This document shows, in pieces, positions 5,334-5,345 of a DNA stretch of 5,345 nucleotides. The stretch's first letter is position 1; every line of letters starts with the position of its first letter. The notes under the pieces are model-generated. The model had not been told where the DNA came from, made no database searches, and saw nothing but the letters and a program-made list of their open reading frames with translations. The DNA is taken from the NCBI GenBank assembly GCA_021826605.1, contig JAKAZF010000244.1:1-5345 (forward strand). Direction: 5' to 3'. Origin of the DNA: Planctomycetota bacterium (GTDB lineage Bacteria > Planctomycetota > Phycisphaerae > WQYP01). A program made the translations under genes and the position numbers.

Positions 5334-5345
5334 GGCCATTTTTGG

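Larger units (their letters stand above)
5230..5345. mobile_element. Probable end of an IS21-like insertion sequence, continuing past the window
   Basis: From 5230 the sequence begins TGTCACGGGGCGC and carries two identical 15-bp repeats spaced exactly 35 bp apart (5243-5257 and 5278-5292). Elements of the IS21 family start with TG, end with CA, and have several spaced transposase-binding repeats near each end, which fits this arrangement. The istA/istB genes would lie to the right, out of view, so neither family nor element boundary is proven. No transposase sequence is present inside the window. The alternative is a plain regulatory region with two operator sites. Confidence 0.45.

Overview
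The window looks like a chromosomal stretch from a Gram-negative-type environmental bacterium of moderate to fairly high GC (impression, not computed). The gene mix is a NasS/NrtA-type nitrate-binding protein, a short-type glycogen phosphorylase with an N-terminal DUF3417 domain, and a small-protein/nucleotidyltransferase pair. It would fit a planctomycete-like or other PVC-group genome, but no sequence seen here fixes the taxon.

Layout: (1) 1-890, minus strand: a NasS/NrtA/CmpA-like protein without a signal peptide, cut off by the left edge. (2) 891-1331: a 441-nt divergent regulatory region. It holds candidate promoters for both flanking genes, an 18-bp box repeated in inverted orientation (17/18 identical) so that each gene has one copy upstream in the same relative orientation, a bulged hairpin in the likely glgP leader, and a possible short upstream ORF. 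(3) 1332-3884, plus strand: a full-length alpha-glucan phosphorylase (GlgP type, 850 aa) with the PLP-lysine and phosphate-binding motifs intact. (4) 3885-4119: a spacer with a dyad, a TATAAT box, and a hairpin between a GGAG and the next start codon. (5) 4120-4919: a two-gene operon overlapping at ATGA. It encodes a 79-aa helical protein and a 187-aa minimal nucleotidyltransferase of the AbiEii/MenT-like kind, probably a toxin-antitoxin-type pair. (6) 4920-5229: no convincing gene, perhaps a decayed fragment. (7) 5230-5345: probably the end of an IS21-like insertion sequence continuing beyond the window. It has two 15-bp repeats 35 bp apart, a perfect hairpin, and a strong promoter-like sequence pointing out of the element.

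How it may work together: nitrate sensing (NasS-like) and glycogen breakdown (GlgP) are divergently transcribed and share an upstream box, so a common regulator linking nitrogen and carbon status is possible. That link is inferred. The TA-like pair next to an IS end looks like an accessory insertion to the right of the metabolic genes.
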